NCBI GenBank assembly: GCA_027064785.1
Contig: JAMOPE010000416.1
Span: 1-6,370 of the forward strand
Length of the DNA stretch: 6,370 nt
Direction: 5' to 3'
Origin: Geobacteraceae bacterium
GTDB lineage: Bacteria; Desulfobacterota; Desulfuromonadia; Desulfuromonadales; Geopsychrobacteraceae
How positions within the stretch are numbered: position 1 is the stretch's first letter; every line of letters starts with the position of its first letter. The notes beneath the pieces were generated by a model. The model made no database searches. It was not told where the DNA came from and worked only from the letters and a program-made list of their open reading frames with translations. Made by a program: the position numbers and the translations under genes. Of this stretch, positions 1-6,213 are shown piece after piece.

Positions 1-253
1 AGAAAAACAGAGTATGGGGCAAACCACCACTGGATACCCGCCGGACTTTGACCTGACCGATAATTTCGGCAACCATCCGCTTGAACCGTAAACCCTTCTG
101 GTCAAAGCGGTTAAGCGACTTGCCCTGCTGATACAAAGCAAGTCGCTTGCGAAAACCCCATACCATAATGCCGACTGCCGCAAATACCAGCAGATACATC
201 GGCAAAACGACTCCATGCCCCACATTCCAATAAATTTCACGCGTCAGTTGCAT
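1..253 (-). CDS. Membrane-bound ETF:quinone oxidoreductase, N-terminal part (cytochrome b / FeS, HdrD-related)
   Basis: This is a 5' fragment of a gene that runs off the left edge; about 84 residues are visible. The start reads MQLTREIYWNVGHG, followed by one hydrophobic segment (about residues 11-34), a basic stretch (FRKR) and an amphipathic region ending in GGLPHTLFF. This layout fits the NarI-like cytochrome b domain at the front of fused heterodisulfide-reductase-type FeS proteins (EMO/EtfD/FadF-like). Known members of that family pass electrons from reduced ETF to menaquinone at the inner membrane. His13 and His80 are possible heme-related residues. The FeS domain lies outside the window, so the assignment rests on the N-terminus and on its place 24 bp behind an acyl-CoA dehydrogenase. 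An in-frame ATG also exists at 259, but AGGA at 262-265 is only 2 bases from it and 8 bases from the ATG at 253, so I chose 253. Confidence 0.72.
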   Translation of the reverse strand, partial: MQLTREIYWNVGHGVVLPMYLLVFAAVGIMVWGFRKRLALYQQGKSLNRFDQKGLRFKRMVAEIIGQVKVRRVSSGGLPHTLFF

Positions 254-277
254 CGGCATTGTCCTGTTCGGATCTTT

Positions 278-1417
278 TTAACGCAGCAGTTGTTTTGAGA
301 TAACGACCCTCTGCACTTCGTTGGTTCCCTCGTAGATTTCGGTAATCTTGGCATCGCGATACATCCGCTCAACCTCGTAGTCACAGATAAATCCATAACC
401 ACCGTGAATTTGAATCGCCTCTTTGGTCACGTAGGTTGCCGCTTCAGAAGCCAGCATTTTACACATGGCGGATTCCATCGAATATTCGAGTTTCGCGTCC
501 TTCATCCAGGCTGCTTTGTACGTCATCAGCTTGCTGGTTTCGATTTGGGCATACATATCGGCCAGTTTGAACTGGATTGCCTGCATCGAGCTGATCGTCT
601 TACCGAACTGTTTACGCTCTTTCGAATATGCGAGAGCCCGCTCAAATGCACCTTCAGCAATGCCAAGCGCCTGTGCTGCAATGCCAACCCGACCACCGTT
701 GAGGGTGTCCATGGCGATCTTAAAGCCCTGCCCCTCTTCACCGAGAAGGTTTTCTGCCGGTATCCGAACATCATCTAAAGCGAATGCTGTCGTATAGGTT
801 CCGCGGATCCCCATTTTATTTTCGTTTTTGATAATCGAAACACCCGGGGTTTCCAGATCAATAATGAACGCCGAAATTCCCTTGTGTTTCAGTGACTTAT
901 CATGAGTGGCAAACAAAACGCCGGTCCCAAGGTAACCACCGTTGGTGATGAAGATTTTGGAGCCGTTGATGATGAAATCATCACCATCGCGTTTGTAGCT
1001 TGTTGTCACCGCCCCGGCATCACTCCCGGCATCGGGCTCGGTCAACAGAATACAACCGATTTTTTCGCCGGTATTCAATGGCGGCAACCACTTCAGTTTC
1101 TGCTCGTGAGTCCCAAAGGTATCGATAGGACCACATGCCAGCGAGGTATGAGCTGAAATCAGTACACCACTCGACCCGCAAGCTTTTGAAACCTCTTCGA
1201 TAACGATGGCATAAGAGAGCATATCAAGCCCGGCACCACCGTACTCTTCAGGCAGATAACTGCCGAGAAAACCCATTTCAGACATCTTGCGGACAAGCTC
1301 ATCGGGAATCGCATGATCTTCATCGATTTTAGCTGCGATCGGCTTGATCTCGTTGTTGACGAAGTCACGGACAGCATCCTGCAAAACTTTATGATCTTGA
1401 GACAGTTCAAAATTCAT
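278..1417 (-). CDS. Short-chain (butyryl-type) acyl-CoA dehydrogenase
   Basis: This 379-residue flavoenzyme is full length for the SCAD/butyryl-CoA dehydrogenase family. It oxidises a short acyl-CoA to the trans-2-enoyl-CoA and gives the electrons to ETF. Visible landmarks are the FAD/substrate segment LTEPDAGSDAG (125-135), ITNG (157-160), the GGR with Arg243, ERKQFGK (267-273), the signature QIHGGYGF (336-343), and IYEGTNEVQR (361-370), where Glu363 is the expected catalytic base. No key residue is missing. The ATG at 1417 is preceded by AAAGGAA at a suitable distance. It sits 29 bp behind the enoyl-CoA hydratase and 24 bp ahead of the membrane oxidoreductase. That neighbour suggests oxidative use linked to quinones. 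Substrate length cannot be fixed from sequence alone; butyryl-CoA is likeliest, and 2-methylbutyryl- or isobutyryl-CoA are alternatives. It is the counterpart of clostridial bcd. Confidence 0.93.
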   Translation of the reverse strand: MNFELSQDHKVLQDAVRDFVNNEIKPIAAKIDEDHAIPDELVRKMSEMGFLGSYLPEEYGGAGLDMLSYAIVIEEVSKACGSSGVLISAHTSLACGPIDTFGTHEQKLKWLPPLNTGEKIGCILLTEPDAGSDAGAVTTSYKRDGDDFIINGSKIFITNGGYLGTGVLFATHDKSLKHKGISAFIIDLETPGVSIIKNENKMGIRGTYTTAFALDDVRIPAENLLGEEGQGFKIAMDTLNGGRVGIAAQALGIAEGAFERALAYSKERKQFGKTISSMQAIQFKLADMYAQIETSKLMTYKAAWMKDAKLEYSMESAMCKMLASEAATYVTKEAIQIHGGYGFICDYEVERMYRDAKITEIYEGTNEVQRVVISKQLLR

Positions 1418-1446
1418 GATTCAATTCCTTTTATATAAAGAGTCGG

Positions 1447-2226
1447 CTATTGACCTTTAAAATCGGCTTTACGTTTTTCGACAAAAGCGTTCATTCCCTC
1501 TTTCTGGTCCTCACTGCCAAACAACACCCCGAACAATGCAGCTTCGTAGCGGAAGCCGTCTTCGCGAGTCATATCAAGCCCCGCAATCAGAGCATTCTTT
1601 GCATAGCTAACGGCCAGAGTTCCAACCGAGCAGATCTGCTTCGCGGTTGCCATCGCCTTGTCCAGCAACTCATCTGCCGGGAAGACTTCGTTGGCAATCC
1701 CCCACGCTTCCGCTTTAGCGGCATCGATCATCTTGCCGGTCATAATCAGCTCACCCGCCTTGGCTGAGCCAATTCGTCGCGCCAGATTCTGTGTCCCGCC
1801 AAAGCCGGGGATAATCCCCAGTGTCACCTCAGGGAAACCAAGCTTGGCTTTGTCTGACACATAGATAAAATCACACGCCAGAGCCAGTTCCAGCCCGCCG
1901 CCCAGGGCAAAACCATTGACAGCAGCAATCACCGGGGTTTCCATCCGGGCCATCGAAAGGATCATCCGTTGCCCCTTCAGGCCAAACTGGTGTCCTTCGG
2001 TTGATCCCATTGCGGCCATTTCTTTGATGTCAGCACCGGCAACAAATGCTTTTCCGGCTCCCGTCAAAACGATCACCTTGACCTCGGCATCGAGCTCCAG
2101 TTCGTACAGAGCACACTCGAGATCAGCGATAATCCGGCTATTCAGAGCGTTAAGGGTTTTCGGACTGTTGACTGTCAGGACAGCAATACCGTCCTGCTTC
2201 TCTATGAGTAAATGACTGAATTCCAT
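1447..2226 (-). CDS. Enoyl-CoA hydratase (crotonase family)
   Basis: This 259-residue soluble protein has the usual single-domain crotonase length. It adds water to crotonyl-CoA to give (S)-3-hydroxybutyryl-CoA, the second step of beta-oxidation. The oxyanion-hole segment AGADIKEM lies at 63-70, and VNGFALGGGLELALACD at 103-119 contains the oxyanion-hole Gly110 and the catalytic Glu113. FPEVTLGIIPGFGGTQ (131-146) supplies the second catalytic acid, Glu133. The two glutamates are 20 residues apart, as in rat mitochondrial hydratase (Glu144/Glu164), which supports a true hydratase over a crotonase-fold relative of other function. The start at 2226 follows a strong GGAGGG site, only 12 bp after the dehydrogenase stop, so the pair is probably translationally coupled. 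It ends in TAG. It is the counterpart of crt. Confidence 0.93.
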   Translation of the reverse strand: MEFSHLLIEKQDGIAVLTVNSPKTLNALNSRIIADLECALYELELDAEVKVIVLTGAGKAFVAGADIKEMAAMGSTEGHQFGLKGQRMILSMARMETPVIAAVNGFALGGGLELALACDFIYVSDKAKLGFPEVTLGIIPGFGGTQNLARRIGSAKAGELIMTGKMIDAAKAEAWGIANEVFPADELLDKAMATAKQICSVGTLAVSYAKNALIAGLDMTREDGFRYEAALFGVLFGSEDQKEGMNAFVEKRKADFKGQ

Positions 2227-2238
2227 GCGTTCCCTCCG

Positions 2239-3087
2239 CTATTCATAAACGTGAAAGCCGCGACCCGACTTCCGTCCCATGTAACCGGCGTTGACCATCT
2301 TGACCAGCAATGGACAGGGACGATATTTGGGGTCTTTGAAGCCTTCATAGAGGACTTCCATGATTGCCAGACAAGTGTCGAGCCCGATAAAATCGGCTAA
2401 CGTCAACGGGCCCATCGGTTGATTGGTTCCAAGCTTCATCCCCTTGTCAATATCCTCAGCGGTCGCAATCCCTTCGTAAAGAGCAAATGCCGCTTCGTTG
2501 ATCATCGGCATCAGAATCCGATTGACGATAAAACCGGGATAATCCTGAGAAACCGCCTGTTCTTTTGTCAGTTTGGCAACCAGAGCAGAGGTGACGTCAA
2601 ACGTCTCATCACTGGTGGCATGACCGCGGATCACTTCAACCAATGTCATCACCGGGACAGGATTCATAAAATGCATCCCGATAACTTTTTCGGGCCGCTC
2701 CGTCACCGCTGCAATTTTAGTAATTGGAATGGATGAGGTGTTGGATGCTAGATAAGCATCAGCTTTGACGATCCCATCCAGCTTGCGGAAGATGTCCAGT
2801 TTGAGCTCTTCTTTTTCGGTCACCGCTTCGATGGCAAAGTCAACATCAGCCAGATCATCCATCGACTCGGTCGTTGTAATCCGTGACATTGTTTCAGCAA
2901 CCAGAGACTCTTCGATAATTTCTTTTTTGGCCTGCCGCTCCAGATTTTTTTTGATCGTCACGACCGCTTTTTCCAGTTGACTCGAAGCAATATCAAACAG
3001 CACAACCTGATAACCGAACTGTGCAAAAACGTGGGCAATTCCGTTACCCATCTGACCTGCCCCAAGAACACCTACCTTGCTGATCAT
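2239..3087 (-). CDS. hbd: (S)-3-hydroxybutyryl-CoA dehydrogenase
   Basis: This NAD-dependent enzyme oxidises (S)-3-hydroxybutyryl-CoA to acetoacetyl-CoA. From the ATG at 3087 the protein has 282 residues, the usual size for the stand-alone family. The N-terminal Rossmann domain shows GAGQMG (9-14) and Asp32 at the end of the second strand, which fits NAD over NADP. The catalytic set is Ser118 (NTSS), His139 (GMHFMNP), Glu151 (VEVI) and Asn189 (FIVNR). The spacings of 21, 12 and 50 residues match human HADH (Ser137, His158, Glu170, Asn208). The C-terminal dimerisation domain ends with GRKSGRGFHVYE. A frame-open extension reaches 3168 but would overlap the thiolase gene by 68 bp. The ATG at 3087 instead has GGAGG (3096-3100) eight bases upstream in the 13-bp gap, so I chose it. 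The direction (oxidation or reduction) is inferred from context. Confidence 0.95.
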   Translation of the reverse strand: MISKVGVLGAGQMGNGIAHVFAQFGYQVVLFDIASSQLEKAVVTIKKNLERQAKKEIIEESLVAETMSRITTTESMDDLADVDFAIEAVTEKEELKLDIFRKLDGIVKADAYLASNTSSIPITKIAAVTERPEKVIGMHFMNPVPVMTLVEVIRGHATSDETFDVTSALVAKLTKEQAVSQDYPGFIVNRILMPMINEAAFALYEGIATAEDIDKGMKLGTNQPMGPLTLADFIGLDTCLAIMEVLYEGFKDPKYRPCPLLVKMVNAGYMGRKSGRGFHVYE

Positions 3088-3095
3088 ATCCTCGT

Positions 3096-3100
3096 CCTCC
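3096..3100 (-). promoter_or_regulatory. Shine-Dalgarno site that fixes the hbd start
   Basis: GGAGG on the minus strand lies between the thiolase stop (TAG at 3101-3103) and the ATG at 3087, with 8 bases between the box and the start codon. It supports the short 282-residue dehydrogenase and argues against the longer open frame. Confidence 0.85.
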
Positions 3101-4282
3101 CTACGCAATTCGCTCGAAAATGACCGCGACAGCTTCTCCCCCGCCAATGCAGAGAGTCGCCAGTCCATAACGTTTTTTCCGCCGATGAAGTTCGTTGATC
3201 ACGGTAACAGCCAGACGGGCACCACTGGCACCAATCGGATGACCAATCGCGCAGGCACCACCATTGACATTGACTTTATCCAGCGGAATATTGTGGGCCT
3301 TGATCGACAAGAGAGCGACCGAGGCAAATGCTTCATTGATTTCAAAAAGATCGATATCATCGGGGGTGAGTCCAGCGCGCTTGCAGACTTTTTCGATCGC
3401 GCCGATCGGTGCTTCCGGGAACTCATCGGGGTGGAGACTTTCGGTTGCCTGCGCGACGATGCGTGCTCTTGGGGTAAGATTGTGTTTCTTGACAGCATCA
3501 GCATCAGCCAGCAGCAACATTGCCGCACCATCATTGATAGTCGATGCGTTGCCGGCAGTGATTGTGCCGTCCTTTTTGAAGACCGTTTTGAGCCCGGGCA
3601 GCTTAGAGACATCACCTTTGAAAGGCTCTTCGTCTTCACTGAAAACCTGCTCACCGCGACGGCTGGTCTTCACCACAGGAACAATCTCTTCAGCAAAAAT
3701 GCCGTCTTTGATTGCAGCCTGCGCCAGCTTATAGGAACGGATTGCCAGATCGTCCTGCTCTTCCCGGGTCAACCCGTTGCGCTCAACACTCGCTTCACCG
3801 ATCTGTCCCATGTGGCGACCCGTGTAGGGGTCGGTCAACCCGTCAAAGACCAGCAGATCAATGATCTCTCCATTTCCCATCCGGTAACCGGAACGGGCTT
3901 TTTGTAGAAAGTAGGGGGCCTGAGACATGCTTTCCATGCCACCAGCGACAACCACACCGGACTCACCAAGCTTGATTGAATCGGCAGCCAGCATGATTGA
4001 TTTCAGCCCGCTTCCGCAGACCTTATTAATTGTCAGCGCCGGAACCCGGTCAGGAATCTGCGCTCCACGCATCGCCTGACGAGCTGGAGCCTGTCCACAA
4101 CCACCCGACAACACCTGACCGATGATGACCTCATCAACACCCTCCGGTGAAAGTGATGCGGCATCAAGTAAACCAGCGATAGCAGCCGTTCCGAGCTCGG
4201 CGGCAGAAACACCCGAAAGCATCCCTCCCAGAGAACCAAACGGAGTCCTTTTTCCTTCTACGACATAAACCTCTGTTTCCAT
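3101..4282 (-). CDS. Acetyl-CoA C-acetyltransferase (thiolase II, T2-like)
   Basis: This is the first gene of the beta-oxidation operon. The enzyme splits acetoacetyl-CoA with CoA into two acetyl-CoA; the reaction is reversible. From the ATG at 4282 it has 393 residues. The nucleophile is Cys89 (NKVCGSG). NEAFA gives Asn316, GHPIGASGAR gives His348, and CIGGG gives Cys378. These numbers are the same as in the Zoogloea ramigera biosynthetic thiolase, which supports both the family and the start. Position 288-289 is Phe-Pro in a PDEFPEAPIGA segment, where the Zoogloea enzyme has Met288. This resembles human mitochondrial T2 and may allow 2-methylacetoacetyl-CoA as a substrate. A GTG at 4285 directly precedes the ATG, but AAGGAGG at 4290-4296 is 7 bases from the ATG and only 4 from the GTG. 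Thirteen bp separate it from hbd. Confidence 0.94.
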   Translation of the reverse strand: METEVYVVEGKRTPFGSLGGMLSGVSAAELGTAAIAGLLDAASLSPEGVDEVIIGQVLSGGCGQAPARQAMRGAQIPDRVPALTINKVCGSGLKSIMLAADSIKLGESGVVVAGGMESMSQAPYFLQKARSGYRMGNGEIIDLLVFDGLTDPYTGRHMGQIGEASVERNGLTREEQDDLAIRSYKLAQAAIKDGIFAEEIVPVVKTSRRGEQVFSEDEEPFKGDVSKLPGLKTVFKKDGTITAGNASTINDGAAMLLLADADAVKKHNLTPRARIVAQATESLHPDEFPEAPIGAIEKVCKRAGLTPDDIDLFEINEAFASVALLSIKAHNIPLDKVNVNGGACAIGHPIGASGARLAVTVINELHRRKKRYGLATLCIGGGEAVAVIFERIA

Positions 4283-4289
4283 CACAACA

Positions 4290-4296
4290 CCTCCTT
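4290..4296 (-). promoter_or_regulatory. Shine-Dalgarno site of the thiolase gene
   Basis: A strong AAGGAGG on the minus strand has seven bases between its end and the ATG at 4282. The upstream GTG (4283-4285) would leave only four, so the site favours the ATG. Confidence 0.85.
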
Positions 4297-4306
4297 AAGT
4301 GCGTCC

Positions 4307-4335
4307 ATAGTAAATATCGCTTACGTGCATGTCAA
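4307..4335 (-). promoter_or_regulatory. Sigma-70-type promoter of the beta-oxidation operon
   Basis: The minus strand shows a perfect -35 box, TTGACA (4330-4335), then exactly 17 bp, then TACTAT (4307-4312), which matches the -10 consensus at four of six positions including the essential first A and last T. The stretch just upstream of the -35 is T-rich and could act as an UP element. Transcription should begin near 4300, giving a leader of only about 18 bases that is little more than the ribosome binding site. This is the only convincing promoter in the window. It is predicted from sequence only. Confidence 0.7.
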
Positions 4336-4344
4336 TTAAAAAAG

Positions 4345-4377
4345 AAACGCCATTTTATTTTTACCAACGCGGCGTTT
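4345..4377. repeat. Inverted repeat AAACGCC-N19-GGCGTTT upstream of the promoter
   Basis: The arms lie at 4345-4351 and 4371-4377, and they match perfectly over 7 bases with a 19-bp AT-rich spacer. The right arm is also part of a small palindrome, AACGC-G-GCGTT (4366-4376). The pair sits roughly 45 to 77 bp upstream of the predicted transcription start, where an activator, or a repressor acting at a distance, could bind. I cannot name a regulator, and a 7-bp repeat could arise by chance. Confidence 0.3.
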
Positions 4378-4414
4378 TCATTACTTTATTTATGACTAAA
4401 ATTGTAATTAAATC

Positions 4415-4445
4415 TGTGCGGTACTGCCCTCCGCAGTACCGCACA
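4415..4445 (-). terminator. Hairpin behind the M24 gene, probable transcription terminator
   Basis: The 13-bp perfect stem has arms at 4415-4427 and 4433-4445 and a 5-base loop. It begins 8 bases after the M24 stop codon, which is where a rho-independent terminator is expected. Read on the minus strand, the loop is GGAGG. The stem is followed by GATTTAATTACAATTTT, which is T-rich but not a clean T run, so termination may be partial. The hairpin separates the nitroreductase/M24 unit from the thiolase promoter about 80 bp further on. Confidence 0.72.
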
Positions 4446-4453
4446 AAACAGTT

Positions 4454-5620
4454 TTACAGGGGGGTAATCGCGTCAGGAATATCGGTGATTCTCAGCCCGC
4501 CATCGGCAGTCACCGCAAAGGTATTCTCAATACCGATGACTCCCTTGCCGGGGATAACAAACTTAGGCTCAATGGCAATAACATGGCCCGCCTGAAGTGG
4601 AATTTTAAAGCCTTGTGCAATAACCGGAAATTCATCCAGTTCCAGACCGACACCGTGACCGACAAAACGTGCCTGCTCGCCCGGCATTCCCATAAAATAG
4701 TCGCCAAGCCCGGCATCTTCAGCCATCTTGACGGCATCGAGGAAGAGCTCTTCACAGATCGCTCCGGGTTTCAAAGCACCCTGCAGATAGTTCTGGATCT
4801 CGACCGAAACATCAAAAGCCTTCTTCAATTCTGCATCCAACTCACCGAGGACAAAAATTCGGGTCATATCGGTAATATAACCATTGAACACACCGGTGTA
4901 ATCGATCAGAATCGGAGTATTTTCAGGAATTTTAGCCAGCGACGCACCCTGCGGTGAAGCATTAGAAAGCCCCATCCCCGTGACGGCACCATCAAAGAAA
5001 CCATAGCTCGCCCCGCCAGCGGCAACAGCCAGACCTAATGCCAGTTCCTGATTAAAAGCGCGCATCCGGACATAGCCTTCCCCGCCACTTTTACGTAAGC
5101 AATATTCAAACTCAGCCGCTAGGTCAAGCTCACTCATTCCGGCACGGAAGAAATCGGGGACCCGGGTAAAAACAGCGCTCAACCTGCTGCCACTATGGAG
5201 CAATTGTTCAATTTCAAATTCTGATTTCACCGCGCGAATTTCGCGGTTCAACATAGAGATGTCGACAAATTCACATTCAGGCAGCAGACGATTATAAAAT
5301 TTCAGTTGCTGAACCGGTAAAACGTCAAATGTCATCCCGATTTTTGTGACGCCATCCGGGAGAACTTCTGCAAACTTTTTACTTGATGGAAATGGACGGA
5401 TATCGGACAGCGGACTGTCCTTGCGAGCCCGTGCCAAACTTTTGCGAACAAGTAGGATTGGCTCACCCGTTGCCGGCAGCCACAGAGCAGAGTTCTGGCG
5501 GGTGCCGCTGAAATAATACACATCGATCGGGACAATGATCAGTGCCCCGTCTAGCCCCTGCTCGGTCAGCATCGCCTGCATTTTTGTCAGGCGTTGTTGG
5601 GCTTCAGTTTGAGAAAGCAT
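4454..5620 (-). CDS. M24 family metallopeptidase (Xaa-Pro aminopeptidase-like), divergent subgroup
   Basis: This 388-residue cytoplasmic protein has two parts: a creatinase-type N-terminal domain (about 1-135) and a C-terminal 'pita-bread' catalytic domain (about 140-388). Five likely metal ligands are kept: Asp240 and Asp251 (IDYTG...YITDMTR, 11 apart as in E. coli PepP), His322 (VGHGVG), Glu351 (AIEPKF) and Glu365 (GIENTF). A dinuclear metal hydrolase active on N-terminal Xaa-Pro bonds is the family expectation. Several pocket residues differ from the usual aminopeptidase P pattern: Gln224 in place of the His of PHG, Asp329 in place of the His of VHE, and Gly363 in place of the Arg of GVRIE. 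The substrate is therefore uncertain. AGGGGAGG (5630-5637) sits 9 bases before the ATG, and the nitroreductase stop is 17 bp upstream, so the two are very likely cotranscribed. A hairpin follows the stop. Confidence 0.88.
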   Translation of the reverse strand: MLSQTEAQQRLTKMQAMLTEQGLDGALIIVPIDVYYFSGTRQNSALWLPATGEPILLVRKSLARARKDSPLSDIRPFPSSKKFAEVLPDGVTKIGMTFDVLPVQQLKFYNRLLPECEFVDISMLNREIRAVKSEFEIEQLLHSGSRLSAVFTRVPDFFRAGMSELDLAAEFEYCLRKSGGEGYVRMRAFNQELALGLAVAAGGASYGFFDGAVTGMGLSNASPQGASLAKIPENTPILIDYTGVFNGYITDMTRIFVLGELDAELKKAFDVSVEIQNYLQGALKPGAICEELFLDAVKMAEDAGLGDYFMGMPGEQARFVGHGVGLELDEFPVIAQGFKIPLQAGHVIAIEPKFVIPGKGVIGIENTFAVTADGGLRITDIPDAITPL

Positions 5621-5637
5621 CGTTATATTCCTCCCCT

Positions 5638-6171
5638 TTAACAGTTATCGGGCCAGATATCGTAGAAAGCAATGTCCGCCAACTCTTTACGTGGCCGTGG
5701 TTTTGGTTCCTGATTCGGATAGCCAAGCGGAGTCAAACCAACAATCCGAATGCCATCCGGGATATTAAATGCACTTTTAATCTGTTCTTCGTTGTACCAC
5801 CCCATCCAGCAGGTCCCCAATCCTAAAGCATGGGCTGTCAGGCAAAGATGCTCAAAAGCTATCGCCGTATCAGCAATATAATACTCGATTCCGTTTTCAA
5901 CATCGGATTCTGCCGGGTCGGCACAGACAATAATCACCACCGGAGCAGCAGCAATCGCTTTCTTTCCCGGATTGTCATCAGGGATAGCCGCCAGTAATTT
6001 CGTTCGATCAGCCTGCTCCCGCAGAACCAGAAAACGCCAGCACTGCATATTTTTCCATGACGGTGCCAGGCGGGCAGCATCAAGAACCTGTTCAATTTTT
6101 GCATCCTCAACCGGAGTATCCTGATATTTACGGATACTGCGTCGATCACGAATCACCTGAAAAACATCCAT
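5638..6171 (-). CDS. Nitroreductase family FMN-dependent oxidoreductase
   Basis: This 177-residue protein is a compact, homodimer-type nitroreductase. The family uses FMN and NAD(P)H to reduce nitro compounds, quinones or other electrophiles; the natural substrate here is unknown. Visible FMN-site features are the N-terminal RRSIRKY (10-16), LAPSWKNMQCW (35-45), the GLGTCWMG segment (117-124) and LGYP (149-152), followed by the basic PRPRKEL (158-164). There is no signal peptide or membrane segment, so it is probably cytoplasmic. A GTG at 6174 directly precedes the ATG at 6171; GGAG (6177-6180) is 5 bases from the ATG but 2 from the GTG, so I chose the ATG. The gene lies 17 bp upstream of the M24 gene and 42 bp behind an unidentified gene. 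No promoter is evident in that 42 bp, so it may belong to a longer operon that begins outside the window. Confidence 0.9.
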   Translation of the reverse strand: MDVFQVIRDRRSIRKYQDTPVEDAKIEQVLDAARLAPSWKNMQCWRFLVLREQADRTKLLAAIPDDNPGKKAIAAAPVVIIVCADPAESDVENGIEYYIADTAIAFEHLCLTAHALGLGTCWMGWYNEEQIKSAFNIPDGIRIVGLTPLGYPNQEPKPRPRKELADIAFYDIWPDNC

Positions 6172-6176
6172 CACGT

Positions 6177-6182
6177 CTCCTT
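6177..6182 (-). promoter_or_regulatory. Shine-Dalgarno site of the nitroreductase gene
   Basis: AAGGAG on the minus strand is five bases before the ATG at 6171 and only two before the adjoining GTG at 6174. It supports the ATG and a 177-residue product. Confidence 0.7.
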
Positions 6183-6213
6183 GTTCCTTTAACCGTTCCT
6201 GTTCAGACCGGAT

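Noticed and set aside
404..1156. Several plus-strand open frames over the acyl-CoA dehydrogenase
   Set aside because: All are antisense shadows of a gene with intact catalytic and FAD motifs, and none carries a recognisable motif.
1418..1446. TATATAAAAGG between hydratase and acyl-CoA dehydrogenase as an internal promoter
   Set aside because: A TATA-like string is present, but there is no matching -35 at the proper distance. The AAAGGAA part is explained as the ribosome binding site.
1447..3103. Three consecutive genes ending in TAG, considered as possible recoding or pyrrolysine use
   Set aside because: Each protein already has its full family length and C-terminus at the TAG, and the next gene starts within 12 to 29 bp. 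They are ordinary stops.
3088..3168. N-terminal extension of the hydroxybutyryl-CoA dehydrogenase by 27 residues
   Set aside because: It overlaps the end of the thiolase gene and precedes the family's normal N-terminus. The internal ATG at 3087 has its own well-placed GGAGG.
3077..3907. A 276-codon open frame on the plus strand, antisense to the thiolase
   Set aside because: It lies almost wholly over a clearly conserved gene, has no ribosome binding site or recognisable domain, and its composition looks like a reverse-complement shadow.
278..4282. Reading the operon as a clostridial butyrate-synthesis cluster
   Set aside because: No etfBA lies between the genes, the gene order differs, and a membrane quinone-linked oxidoreductase follows. 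Oxidation is more likely, though the soluble enzymes themselves are reversible.
6172..6213. A promoter or terminator between the unidentified gene and the nitroreductase
   Set aside because: The 42 bp hold only the nitroreductase ribosome binding site. I found no credible -35/-10 pair and no stable hairpin with a T run.
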